Shown: positions 1 through 6,768, numbered from the stretch's first letter. The stretch is DNA of 7,742 nucleotides from VFMC01 sp037130535 (GCA_037130535.1 JBAXSU010000164.1:1-7742), one strand, 5' to 3'. Translations and numbers: made by a program. The notes: generated by a model not told the origin, from the sequence alone.

Positions 1-99
1 CGGTCGGCTGGAGAGGCCGAGCGACTCGTCGCCGGTCTGGTGGCCGACGGCCTCGTCGTCGTGCTCGCCGAACCACCAGGTACCGTCGCCCTCCCCTGA
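1..99 (+). CDS. C-terminal fragment, possibly A/G-specific adenine glycosylase (MutY)
   Basis: The first reading frame is open from the window edge to a TGA at 97-99 and gives the last 32 residues of a protein. The visible tail reads like an amphipathic helix (GEAERLVAGLVADGLVV) followed by a short strand and the ending VALP. This resembles the small C-terminal helical/winged segment that closes many actinobacterial A/G-specific adenine glycosylases (ADGL-V, then a final L-P). No catalytic or Fe-S residues are in view, so MutY is only an inference from that tail; another protein with a small winged-helix end is equally possible. The gene converges on the selenoprotein cassette, and a strong hairpin follows 5 nt after the stop. 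Confidence 0.45.
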   Translation, partial: RSAGEAERLVAGLVADGLVVVLAEPPGTVALP

Positions 100-103
100 C
101 CAC

Positions 104-148
104 CGTTTGTGAGCAAACCCCGGCGCTACAGGGGTGCGCTCACAAACG
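104..148. terminator. Perfect 11-bp inverted repeat between convergent genes; likely bidirectional terminator
   Basis: CGTTTGTGAGC at 104-114 is perfectly complementary to GCTCACAAACG at 138-148. Inside, after a 2x2 internal loop, ACCCC (117-121) pairs with GGGGT (131-135), leaving a 9-nt loop. The hairpin begins 5 nt after the stop of the plus-strand gene ending at 99 and lies 31 nt beyond the stop of the minus-strand selenoprotein at 180. Neither side has a T tract, so it would be a U-less hairpin terminator, a form often proposed for GC-rich actinobacteria. Its position between two converging genes supports use in both directions. A protein-binding palindrome cannot be excluded. Confidence 0.6.
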
Positions 149-179
149 CAGCGTCGAGGGGCGGCGACCGGCGGCGCGG

Positions 180-701
180 TCAGCCAGCGGTGACGGCCGC
201 GACGATGTCGTCATAGGCCGCGTCGGCGTAGGCCCGCATCTCGTCGTCGGTGCGGTCCTGGATGGGGTGCGGGGTGAACACCCGCGCCACGGTGGGGAAC
301 CCGAGCGACGTGCTCTGTGCCACGGCGGCGGTGACGAACTCGGCCGACGCGACGAACACGCCCGGCACACCGCGGGCTTCCAGATCGACGATGTCGTGCA
401 CACTGCACGACGTGCAACTGCCTCAATCGGCGAGGGCTTCGATGACCAGCGTGCAGTGGGTGGCGATCTCGTGGCGCAGGTCGACCGGGGCAGGTTTGGT
501 GAAGGTGGGCTTCTTGTACCGGTTCACCGTTGCACCCGCTTCGACGAGACGCTGCTCGAGGCGGTCGAGGAACACGTCGCCGCGCGGCTTGCTGATGTCG
601 AGCAGACCGATGGTCTGGCCGTTCAGTGAGGCAGGTCGTGCGAGCCGGGTGCGCTCGGTGACCCGGCGCTCGCCGGTGGGATCGAGCAACACCTTGCTCA
701 T
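180..701 (-). CDS. UGSC family selenoprotein, in-frame UGA read as selenocysteine (Sec93)
   Basis: This is one 173-residue protein, start ATG at 701-699 and stop TGA at 182-180, interrupted by a single in-frame TGA at 425-423 (codon 93). Around it the reading is ALAD-U-G-S-C-T-S-C-S-V-H-D. The UGSC motif with a following CxxC (C96, C99) is the signature of the UGSC-containing family, known from environmental selenoproteome surveys and present in Sec and Cys forms. The frame continues 80 protein-like residues past the TGA with no further stop until the end. A SECIS-like hairpin starts 11 nt downstream of the TGA. The start is well supported: AGGGAGG lies 7 nt upstream, and the ATG overlaps the stop of the thioredoxin-fold gene (ATGA). 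The N-terminal half (residues 1-92) contains a TKPAP stretch and ends in VIEALAD. The biochemical role is unknown; a selenol/thiol redox role at U93/C96/C99, served by the neighbouring thioredoxin fold, is inference. A nonsense-mutated Cys version is the alternative, but the hairpin and intact downstream frame argue against it. Standard callers would give two false genes (701-423 and about 401-180). Confidence 0.88.
393..411 (-). promoter_or_regulatory. Bacterial SECIS element (selenocysteine insertion hairpin)
   Basis: On the minus strand, GTCGTGCA (411-404) and TGCACGAC (400-393) form a perfect 8-bp stem around the 3-nt loop GUG (403-401). A 7-bp stem with loop AGUGU is equivalent. The stem begins 11 nt after the UGA at 425-423, and the apical loop begins 19 nt after it. 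Bacterial SECIS elements are known to sit just inside the coding region, with the loop roughly 16-37 nt from the UGA and a G among the first two loop bases, where SelB binds. Both foldings meet these rules. A competing weaker fold exists nearer the UGA (TGCAC/GTGCA with loop GTC). Confidence 0.75.
423..425 (-). other. Recoded UGA (selenocysteine codon 93)
   Basis: The plus-strand TCA here is TGA on the minus strand and lies exactly in frame with the ATG at 701 and the stop at 182-180. It occupies the first position of the U-G-S-C motif, where family members without selenium carry Cys. It should be annotated as a translational exception rather than a stop. Confidence 0.85.
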
Positions 702-2137
702 GGCGTGACCTCCCTGGTGACGGGTTTCGAGCCGACGTCGCCGTTGGCCCATCCCCCAATACTGGCCGAGAACAGCCCCGCTCCGCCACCGGCGTGCACC
801 ATGAGGATGCCGTCTGGTCGGAACTTGCCGAGCGTGGCGTCCTTCAGCCACTCGGGCACGCCCTCGGCGATGCCGCCCGCACCGCGTACCAACTCGCTGC
901 CGGGCATCTGCAGCCGGGCGTGCAGTTCGGCAAGCACTCGGTCGCGGTCCCAGCCCGCCTCGGCGAACACGCGGGCGTGTTCGGGGCCGACGACGAGCAC
1001 GTTGTCGAACCCCATCACCAGCTTCGGGTGGTGGGCAGCGCGCAGGCATCCGGCAATCGACGCGGCCAGGCTCTCGGGGGTGCGCGACAGCTGGTCGACG
1101 ATGACACGCGGCCCCTCGCCGGCGAACACCGTGACGGCGTTGTGGCCCACCGGCACGCCACGGCTGGTGGCCAACGAGGTGAACGGCGAACCATCTTCCA
1201 ACTCGGCGAAGCAGAAGCTGATCTTGCCCGGGTTGCCGTGGGTGGCCCGGTCGACCTCGCCGGGTCGGCCGCCGCCGATGTTGCGCACCACCAACTGCAC
1301 GGCGCGCCCGATGGTGAGGTTGGCCCGGTTGCCCTGGCCCATGGCGTTACCGCCGGCGTTCATGCCGATGGCCTTGGTACCCGGGCCGTTGCAGATGATG
1401 ACCGGGCCGACGGGCATGGTGGTGGCGAGCACACCGTGGATGTTGAACTCGTCGGTGCAGATGGCCTCGACCGCGGCGATCACCCAGGGCAGGTACTCGG
1501 GCTTGCAGCCGGCCATCACCGCGTTGATGGCGATCTTCTCGACCGACACCTCCACCAGATCGGGGGGAACGACGGCCACGACGTCGTCGGCGGCACGGGT
1601 GGTGCCGGTGAGCATGCGCAGCACACGTTCCTCGGTGGGCGGCACCACGGGCAGCCCGTCGGTGACGCCGAGGTCGTAGAGGCGTTCCATCTCGTCGTCG
1701 AGATCGGCCAGCTCGATGCGACGCGCCTTCAACGCACTGCCGCCGAAGCGGGCGCGCAGGCGGTCGACGAGGTCGGGGTCGACGCTCATCGACCCGCAGC
1801 CGGGGCGCATGACGGGCAGGTCGTCGCCGAGGTGGGCGATGCCGGTGATGCGCTGCCATTCGGTGCGCGACCAGCCGACGGTGCGTTCGACCTCGATGCC
1901 GTCGACCACCCGGATCAGCGTGGGCACGGTCTCGATGTCGTGGTGCCAACTGAGCGCGAGGTCGGCGTCGTGCACGGCGGCGACACTGGTGGGGAAGTGC
2001 GGATCGTCCTGCGTGAACACGGTCGACTCGAACTGGGCCAGGAGCGGCGCCACCATGCGGCAGGTCTCGCACTCCTCCTTCACGAACACGACCAGGCCGT
2101 TCGGCAGCGCCGGCCGGGTGCCCGGGGCAGCGCTCAT
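698..2137 (-). CDS. Thioredoxin-fold protein with large uncharacterised C-terminal domain, partner of the UGSC selenoprotein
   Basis: The protein has 479 residues. Residues about 13-105 look like a thioredoxin fold: strand GLVVFVK, a redox motif C23-E-T-C26 at the start of a helix, then TVPTLIRVVDG with the cis-Pro at P72 and a final strand/helix (VGWSRTEWQRI). A linker carries RPGCGSMSVDPD, with a third cysteine at C114. Residues about 150-479 form a long region rich in glycine and hydrophobic strands, with further cysteines C211, C227, C249, C309 and C364, conserved-looking stretches such as NAGGNAMGQGNRANLTIGR, and a glycine-rich end (VHAGGGAGLFS). I do not recognise an enzyme family for this part. 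The start is the ATG at 2137, which overlaps the hydrolase stop (ATGA) and has GGAG 8 nt upstream (2149-2146). The frame is open further upstream, but there it only shadows the hydrolase. It overlaps the selenoprotein start by 4 nt. An electron-transfer role to the selenoprotein is inferred from the coupling. Confidence 0.85.
   Translation of the reverse strand: MSAAPGTRPALPNGLVVFVKEECETCRMVAPLLAQFESTVFTQDDPHFPTSVAAVHDADLALSWHHDIETVPTLIRVVDGIEVERTVGWSRTEWQRITGIAHLGDDLPVMRPGCGSMSVDPDLVDRLRARFGGSALKARRIELADLDDEMERLYDLGVTDGLPVVPPTEERVLRMLTGTTRAADDVVAVVPPDLVEVSVEKIAINAVMAGCKPEYLPWVIAAVEAICTDEFNIHGVLATTMPVGPVIICNGPGTKAIGMNAGGNAMGQGNRANLTIGRAVQLVVRNIGGGRPGEVDRATHGNPGKISFCFAELEDGSPFTSLATSRGVPVGHNAVTVFAGEGPRVIVDQLSRTPESLAASIAGCLRAAHHPKLVMGFDNVLVVGPEHARVFAEAGWDRDRVLAELHARLQMPGSELVRGAGGIAEGVPEWLKDATLGKFRPDGILMVHAGGGAGLFSASIGGWANGDVGSKPVTREVTP
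709..715 (-). promoter_or_regulatory. Strong ribosome binding site for the selenoprotein
   Basis: AGGGAGG on the minus strand is separated by 7 nt from the ATG at 701-699. It fixes the selenoprotein start. Because it lies inside the end of the upstream gene, it pairs with the ATGA overlap to suggest coupled but independently strong initiation. Confidence 0.7.
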
Positions 2138-3015
2138 GCGAGGAACTCCAAGATGCGGGCGTTCACCACGTCGGGCCGCTCGACCTGCAGGAAGTGGCCG
2201 CAGTCGGCGACGATCTCGATGGTGACATTGGGGGTGACCATCGCCTTGGCGCTCTCGGCCACCTCCACCCCGATGCAGCCGTCGTCGGCGCCGTGGAGGT
2301 ACAGCATCGGTTGGGTGGGGATACCCGAGGTGGCGGCCTGCAGTTCGTCGAGCGCCGGGTCCTTGTAACCGTCGCCGAGCGTTGCCCGGTAGTAGCCGAG
2401 CGCGGCCGCCAGGTGCGCCGGGTCGCGCAGGCACTGCTTCACCAGTTCGGCATCGGCGGCACCGTCGTGGCCGGGCGACCAGTCGGCCCAGATCATGTCG
2501 ATGAAGGCCAGGTCGTTGGCGGGCACCACCAGATCGGCCAGACCGTGCTGGAAGAAGAACATGTACCAACTGCGCTTGATCTGGGCGAGGTTGGTGGCGA
2601 AGGCCAGGCCGAGGGCGCCACCGGGAGGCACCGCCATGCTGACCACCTTGCTCCACCGCTCGGGCGCGGCCACGGCGGCGCCGTGTGTGGCGGGTGCGCC
2701 CCAGTCGTGGCCGATGATGACGGCCGGGTCGCCGCCGCCGAGGGCCTCGTGGAACCCGATGGCGTCGAGCGCCAGGGCAGCGGTCTGGTAGCGGCCGTCG
2801 GGCGCCACCGCGGTGGGCGCGTAGCCGCGCTGGAACGGGGCGACGGCCCGGTAGCCGTGAGCCGCCAGTTCGGGCAGGAGGTGGCGCCACGAGTGGGCGC
2901 TGTCGGGAAAGCCGTGCAGGCACAGGGCGAGGGGGCCGTCGGTACCTGCGCAGAGGTATGCGAACTCGACCCCGTTCACAGTGGTGGTCTGCTGTTGGAT
3001 GGGTGCGGCTGCCAT
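2134..3015 (-). CDS. Alpha/beta-hydrolase, epoxide hydrolase-like, with Asp nucleophile
   Basis: The protein has 293 residues, usual for the epoxide hydrolase/haloalkane dehalogenase branch of the alpha/beta-hydrolase fold. The oxyanion-hole motif H34-G-F-P-D precedes SW, and the nucleophile elbow is G-H-D104-W-G, an aspartate rather than a serine. A cap region of about residues 135-225 holds YMFFFQ and the tyrosines Y208/Y209, which could activate an epoxide. The acid is D244 or D245 in LHGADDG, and the base is H274 in DCGHFLQVERPD. Asp-nucleophile members hydrolyse epoxides or carbon-halogen bonds through an ester intermediate; the substrate cannot be read from sequence. No signal peptide is seen, so it is cytoplasmic. 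It is the first gene of the leftward cassette and its stop overlaps the start of the thioredoxin-fold gene. The ATG at 3015 has no Shine-Dalgarno but a TACGGT box 6 nt upstream, suggesting a leaderless message. Confidence 0.9.
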   Translation of the reverse strand: MAAAPIQQQTTTVNGVEFAYLCAGTDGPLALCLHGFPDSAHSWRHLLPELAAHGYRAVAPFQRGYAPTAVAPDGRYQTAALALDAIGFHEALGGGDPAVIIGHDWGAPATHGAAVAAPERWSKVVSMAVPPGGALGLAFATNLAQIKRSWYMFFFQHGLADLVVPANDLAFIDMIWADWSPGHDGAADAELVKQCLRDPAHLAAALGYYRATLGDGYKDPALDELQAATSGIPTQPMLYLHGADDGCIGVEVAESAKAMVTPNVTIEIVADCGHFLQVERPDVVNARILEFLA

Positions 3016-3021
3016 GTGCGC

Positions 3022-3027
3022 ACCGTA
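3022..3027 (-). promoter_or_regulatory. Candidate -10 box for the hydrolase-thioredoxin-selenoprotein operon
   Basis: TACGGT on the minus strand fits the TANNNT consensus of actinobacterial -10 boxes and lies 6 nt before the ATG at 3015, so transcription could start at the A of the start codon (leaderless). No good -35 hexamer was seen. The absence of a Shine-Dalgarno fits this reading. Confidence 0.35.
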
Positions 3028-3072
3028 GTCATCCGGCCGGTCGGAATGCGACCGACGTCACCTCCACCCCCG

Positions 3073-3102
3073 TTTACTCGCCCGGCGACATGAACGTAGG
3101 GT
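3073..3102 (+). promoter_or_regulatory. Candidate promoter for the metallo-beta-lactamase-fold gene
   Basis: TTTACT (3073-3078) and TAGGGT (3097-3102) resemble -35 and -10 boxes with an 18-nt spacer. Transcription would begin near 3109, downstream of the ATG at 3090, which opens only a 7-codon frame. The resulting leader would contain AGGGA (3112-3116) shortly before the proposed ATC start at 3128. The call rests on weak consensus matches only. Confidence 0.3.
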
Positions 3103-3127
3103 TACGCAGATAGGGAACGAGCGAACG

Positions 3128-3960
<833 letters not shown>

Positions 3961-3964
<4 letters not shown>

Positions 3965-4338
3965 TCGCCACGGCCGCCGCCGTGACACTGGGGGTGGTGT
4001 TCCTCGTCGCCGGCGCCGGCAAAGTGGTGTCGCGTCGCGAGTGGCCGGCGCAGGCAGCGCAGCTGGGCGCACCTGACGTCGTTGCCCCGCTGGTGCCGTG
4101 GTGGGAGATCGTGGTGGGCGCGCTGCTGGTGGTGGGCGTGGCCTCACCGTGGCCGGCGGTGGCGGCGGGAGCGACCCTGGTGGTGTTCACGGCACTGCTG
4201 GTGCGGCTGATCGCCAGGGGTGAGCATCCGCCGTGCGCGTGTTTCGGCGGATTCAGCGCACGGCCGGTCGGCTGGGGTCACGTGGCGCGCAATGCCGTGT
4301 TCCTGGGTCTGGCGGTGATTGCGGTAACCGCCACCTGA
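3961..4338 (+). CDS. MauE/DoxX-like small integral membrane protein
   Basis: The protein has 125 residues with about four hydrophobic segments, near residues 2-20, 43-61, 64-84 and 106-123. Between the third and fourth lies H-P-P-C92-A-C94-F-G-G, the cysteine-containing loop typical of MauE-like proteins of the DoxX-related superfamily. In methylamine utilisation, MauE helps process a disulfide-rich subunit. Stand-alone members are common in actinobacteria without mau genes and their task is mostly unknown. The GTG start at 3961 overlaps the TGA of the hydrolase gene (GTGA), with no well-placed Shine-Dalgarno, so expression probably depends on translational coupling. The gene converges with the S9 peptidase, 25 bp between stops. 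Confidence 0.75.
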
Positions 4339-4363
4339 CCGCAGTGCGGCCGTGGTCGGGCGT

Positions 4364-6394
4364 TCAGGCCGAGCCGGCGATGACGAGCGAGAAGGCAAGG
4401 TACGACGCTTCCTCGCGCCACATGTCGTAGCGACCACTCGGGCCGCCGTGGCCGGCACCCATCTCGGTGCGCAGCAGCAACGGGGCATCGTTGGTGCGCA
4501 CGGCTCGCAGCCGGGCGCACCACTTGGCGGGTTCGTGATAGCTCACCCGAGGGTCGTTCAGTCCGGCCGTGATGAACACGGCGGGATAGTCGGCGGCCAC
4601 GGTGTTGTCGTAGGGCGAGTACGACAGCATGTAGCTAGCGATGGGTTCGGTGCGCGGGTCGCCCCATTCGTCCCATTCGGTGACGGTGAGCGGCAGGGTG
4701 GGGTCGCTCATCGTGTTCACGGCATCGACGAACGGCACCTCGGCGATGACGCCGGCGAACAGATCGGGGCGCATGGTCATGCAGGCTCCCACCAGCAGGC
4801 CGCCTGCGCTGCCGCCGCGGATGATCACGCGGTCGGGGTGCGCCCAGGCGCCGGCGACGACGTGCTCGACACTGGCTATGGTGTCGGTGAACGTGTTGCG
4901 CTTGTTCAACAACTTGCCGTCGAGGTACCACCGGCGGCCCAGTTCGCCGCCACCTCGCGGGTGCACCAACACCCACACCCAGCCACGGTCGAGCAGCGAC
5001 AGTCGGCCGATGCTGAACCACGGCGGCATCGACGATTCGTAACTGCCGTAGCCGTACACGAACAGCGGTGCGGTGCCGTCGTTCGGGGTGGTCTTGGCGC
5101 GCACGATGTCGACCGGCACCAGCGTGCCGTCGGGTGCGGTGGCCCACTCGCGGTGGGCCTCGTAGCGGCTGAGGTCGGCGTTCGGCACGGGCTGCTGCTT
5201 CAGCAGTGTGTGCTCGCCGGTGGTGAGGTCGAGTTCGAACACCGAGGCCGGTGTGGTGAACGAGTTGTACGAGTAGCGCAGCGTGCCGGCGTGCCACTCG
5301 GGGTTGGCCTCGAGGTCGAGCTGGTGCGGCTCGTCGCCGAGGTCGAGCACCTCGATGCTGCCATCGCGGCGCACGATGCGGATCCGCTGCTGGGCGTTCG
5401 ACCATTCGTGCACCACCAGATGGTCGGCGAACGGCTCGAGGCCGTCGATGCGCTGGCCGTCGACATGGGCCAGGAGTTCGGTCCACTCGTCGGGTCGCTC
5501 GATCGGTGCGCTCATCACACGGAAGTCGACAGCGTCGAGGTTGGTGAGCACGACGAATCGGTCGCCCCAGTGATCGACCTGGTACTCGACACCCTGTGTG
5601 CGTCCGCGCACGCTGCGGGGCGCGGTGTCGGGTGCGTGGGCGGGGATGATCCACGCCTCGGCGGTGTGCTTGTTGGCGGCGTGGATGACGATCCATTCCT
5701 CGCTGCGGGTGAGGTCGACGCCGACGTAGAACGACTCGTCGGGCTCGTCGAGCATCAAGACGTCGGCGCTCTGGTCGGTGCCCAGGGTGTGCCGCCACAC
5801 CTCTGCGGGGCGCATCTGGTCGTCGGGTCGCATGTAGACGAAGGTGCGCGAGTCGGCGGCCCATGCCGAACCACCCCAGGTCGACACGCCCTCCACCACT
5901 TCGTCGATGTCGGCGCCGGTGGTGAGGTCGCGGAAGCGGATGGTGTACTCCTCGCTGCCATCGAGGTCGGCCGCCCATGCCAGCCAGCGCTGGTCGGGGC
6001 TGACGTCGAAGATGCCCAGCGAGAAGTAGTCGTGGCCCTGGGCTTCGAGGTTCTCGTCGATGAGCACCACCTCGGTGGCGGTCTCTCGACTGGCGCCGCG
6101 GCAGTGGATGGGATAACTGGCGCCCTCCTCGGTGCGGCTGGTGTACCACCACTCGCCCTTGCGGACCGGTACGGCGACGTCGGTCTCCTGCACCCGGCTC
6201 TTCAGCTCGTCGAACAGCGTCTGGGTCAGCGCCGTGTGCGGGGCGAACCAGGCGTCGGCGTGGGCGTTCTCGGCCTCGAGATAGGCGATGGTGTCGGGGT
6301 CGTCGCGGTCTCGCAGCCAGGCCCACGGGTCGACCGCGTCGCCGGTGGGGCGATGCCAGACATGGGGGACCTGCTTTGCGACGGGTTGGTTCAC
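4364..6394 (-). CDS. S9 family peptidase, probable oligopeptidase B (protease II)
   Basis: The protein has 676 residues, close to the usual length of bacterial oligopeptidase B. The N-terminus (HVWHRPTGDAVDPWAWLRD, then YLEAENAHAD) matches the S9 entry segment, and the region to about residue 400 has the repeated strand pattern of a beta-propeller. The C-terminal alpha/beta-hydrolase domain carries the nucleophile S529 in GGSAGG, D614 in GLNDPRV and H649 in GAGHGG. The stretches EVPFVDAVNTM and TVTEWDEWGDP are characteristic of oligopeptidase B. Such enzymes cut short peptides after Arg or Lys in the cytoplasm, and no signal peptide is seen. The frame is open to 6514, but the upstream ATG lies within the divergent ferredoxin gene. 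GTG at 6394, seven codons before the conserved start HVWHRP, is preferred. There is no Shine-Dalgarno; TACGCT sits 7 nt upstream, suggesting a leaderless message. Confidence 0.92.
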   Translation of the reverse strand: MNQPVAKQVPHVWHRPTGDAVDPWAWLRDRDDPDTIAYLEAENAHADAWFAPHTALTQTLFDELKSRVQETDVAVPVRKGEWWYTSRTEEGASYPIHCRGASRETATEVVLIDENLEAQGHDYFSLGIFDVSPDQRWLAWAADLDGSEEYTIRFRDLTTGADIDEVVEGVSTWGGSAWAADSRTFVYMRPDDQMRPAEVWRHTLGTDQSADVLMLDEPDESFYVGVDLTRSEEWIVIHAANKHTAEAWIIPAHAPDTAPRSVRGRTQGVEYQVDHWGDRFVVLTNLDAVDFRVMSAPIERPDEWTELLAHVDGQRIDGLEPFADHLVVHEWSNAQQRIRIVRRDGSIEVLDLGDEPHQLDLEANPEWHAGTLRYSYNSFTTPASVFELDLTTGEHTLLKQQPVPNADLSRYEAHREWATAPDGTLVPVDIVRAKTTPNDGTAPLFVYGYGSYESSMPPWFSIGRLSLLDRGWVWVLVHPRGGGELGRRWYLDGKLLNKRNTFTDTIASVEHVVAGAWAHPDRVIIRGGSAGGLLVGACMTMRPDLFAGVIAEVPFVDAVNTMSDPTLPLTVTEWDEWGDPRTEPIASYMLSYSPYDNTVAADYPAVFITAGLNDPRVSYHEPAKWCARLRAVRTNDAPLLLRTEMGAGHGGPSGRYDMWREEASYLAFSLVIAGSA

Positions 6395-6401
6395 GGTGAC
6401 G

Positions 6402-6407
6402 AGCGTA
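6402..6407 (-). promoter_or_regulatory. Candidate -10 box for the S9 peptidase
   Basis: TACGCT on the minus strand matches TANNNT and ends 7 nt before the GTG at 6394, consistent with leaderless transcription starting at the initiation codon. It lies in a 63-bp divergent gap shared with the ferredoxin gene. No convincing -35 box was seen. Confidence 0.35.
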
Positions 6408-6443
6408 ACGTCGCCCGTCGACGCAGGCCGACCGCATCCCCAG

Positions 6444-6449
6444 TAACGT
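6444..6449 (+). promoter_or_regulatory. Candidate -10 box for the ferredoxin gene
   Basis: TAACGT matches TANNNT and ends 8 nt before the GTG at 6458, again suggesting a leaderless message. There is no Shine-Dalgarno in the gap. It faces away from the peptidase box at 6402-6407. Confidence 0.35.
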
Positions 6450-6457
6450 GCGCCGCT

Positions 6458-6718
6458 GTGCGGGTATGGATCGATCAAGACCTCTGTACGGGCGATGGCC
6501 TGTGCATCGACCATGCACCCGATGTGTTCATCCAGCTCGAGGACGGCATCGCGTACGTCGCCGAAGATGGCCTGCCGTTGAACGATCCGGGTGGTTCGGG
6601 CAGCCTGGCCTGGGTGAGCGAGCGCAACTACCAGTCGGTGGTCGATGCCGCCGAGGCCTGCCCGGGCGAGTGCATCTTCATCGAGCTCGCCCCCGCCGCC
6701 GAATCACCCGCCGCCTGA
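6458..6718 (+). CDS. Small ferredoxin, 3Fe-4S type
   Basis: The protein has 86 residues, reading VRVWIDQDLCTGDGLC at the start. The spacing C10-x5-C16, followed much later by C68-P, is that of single-cluster [3Fe-4S] ferredoxins found beside actinobacterial P450s and oxygenases; the central position between the first two cysteines is Asp13. A fourth cysteine, C72, follows in CPGEC. PDVF after the first motif is also typical. The protein is longer than the usual 60-70 residues because of an insertion around residues 38-58 (about GLPLNDPGGSGS onward). The GTG at 6458 is chosen because the ferredoxin fold begins immediately there; the frame is open far upstream only as antisense to the peptidase. 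It would carry electrons in the cytoplasm; its partner is not in the window. sufB follows 99 nt downstream on the same strand. Confidence 0.85.
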   Translation: MRVWIDQDLCTGDGLCIDHAPDVFIQLEDGIAYVAEDGLPLNDPGGSGSLAWVSERNYQSVVDAAEACPGECIFIELAPAAESPAA

Positions 6719-6738
6719 GTAGCGTCGGCCGCCACGAG

Positions 6739-6766
6739 TGGACTCGGCGGAGCGAATTGTTACTAT
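6739..6766 (+). promoter_or_regulatory. Candidate promoter for the suf operon
   Basis: TGGACT (6739-6744) and TACTAT (6761-6766) form -35 and -10 like boxes with a 16-nt spacer. Transcription would begin near 6773, leaving a leader of about 45 nt before sufB. This implies that sufB does not depend on the ferredoxin promoter. Confidence 0.45.
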
Positions 6767-6768
6767 GG

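Noticed and set aside
180..401. A stand-alone 73-residue gene starting at the GTG at 401-399
   Set aside because: The GTG lies inside the SECIS-like hairpin, has no ribosome binding site, and the frame is continuous with the upstream 92 codons except for the single UGA. It is the C-terminal part of the selenoprotein.
180..701. Pseudogene produced by a nonsense mutation
   Set aside because: The TGA is exactly at the Sec position of a known (seleno)protein motif, a correctly spaced hairpin follows, and the downstream frame is intact. Sequencing error or mutation remains possible but is less likely.
423..1049. A longer minus-strand frame reaching into the thioredoxin-fold gene
   Set aside because: Upstream of 701 the translation is Arg/Pro-rich, out-of-frame sequence over a well-supported gene. 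The real start is the ATG at 701 with a strong Shine-Dalgarno.
794..2368. 524-residue open frame on the plus strand
   Set aside because: It is antisense to the thioredoxin-fold and hydrolase genes, is His/Gly/Val-rich low-complexity sequence without family features, and is typical of GC-rich shadow frames.
3090..3113. Seven-codon ORF (ATG at 3090) as a leader peptide for the MBL gene
   Set aside because: It has no ribosome binding site and overlaps the predicted promoter -10 region, so it would probably not be transcribed. It is too short to claim.
4339..4363. Small palindrome CCGC-AGT-GCGG as a terminator between convergent genes
   Set aside because: Only four base pairs and no T tract; such palindromes are expected by chance at this base composition.
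4352..6457. Long plus-strand open frame running into the ferredoxin
   Set aside because: It is antisense to the S9 peptidase and has shadow-like composition. Only its last 87 codons (from the GTG at 6458) form a real protein.
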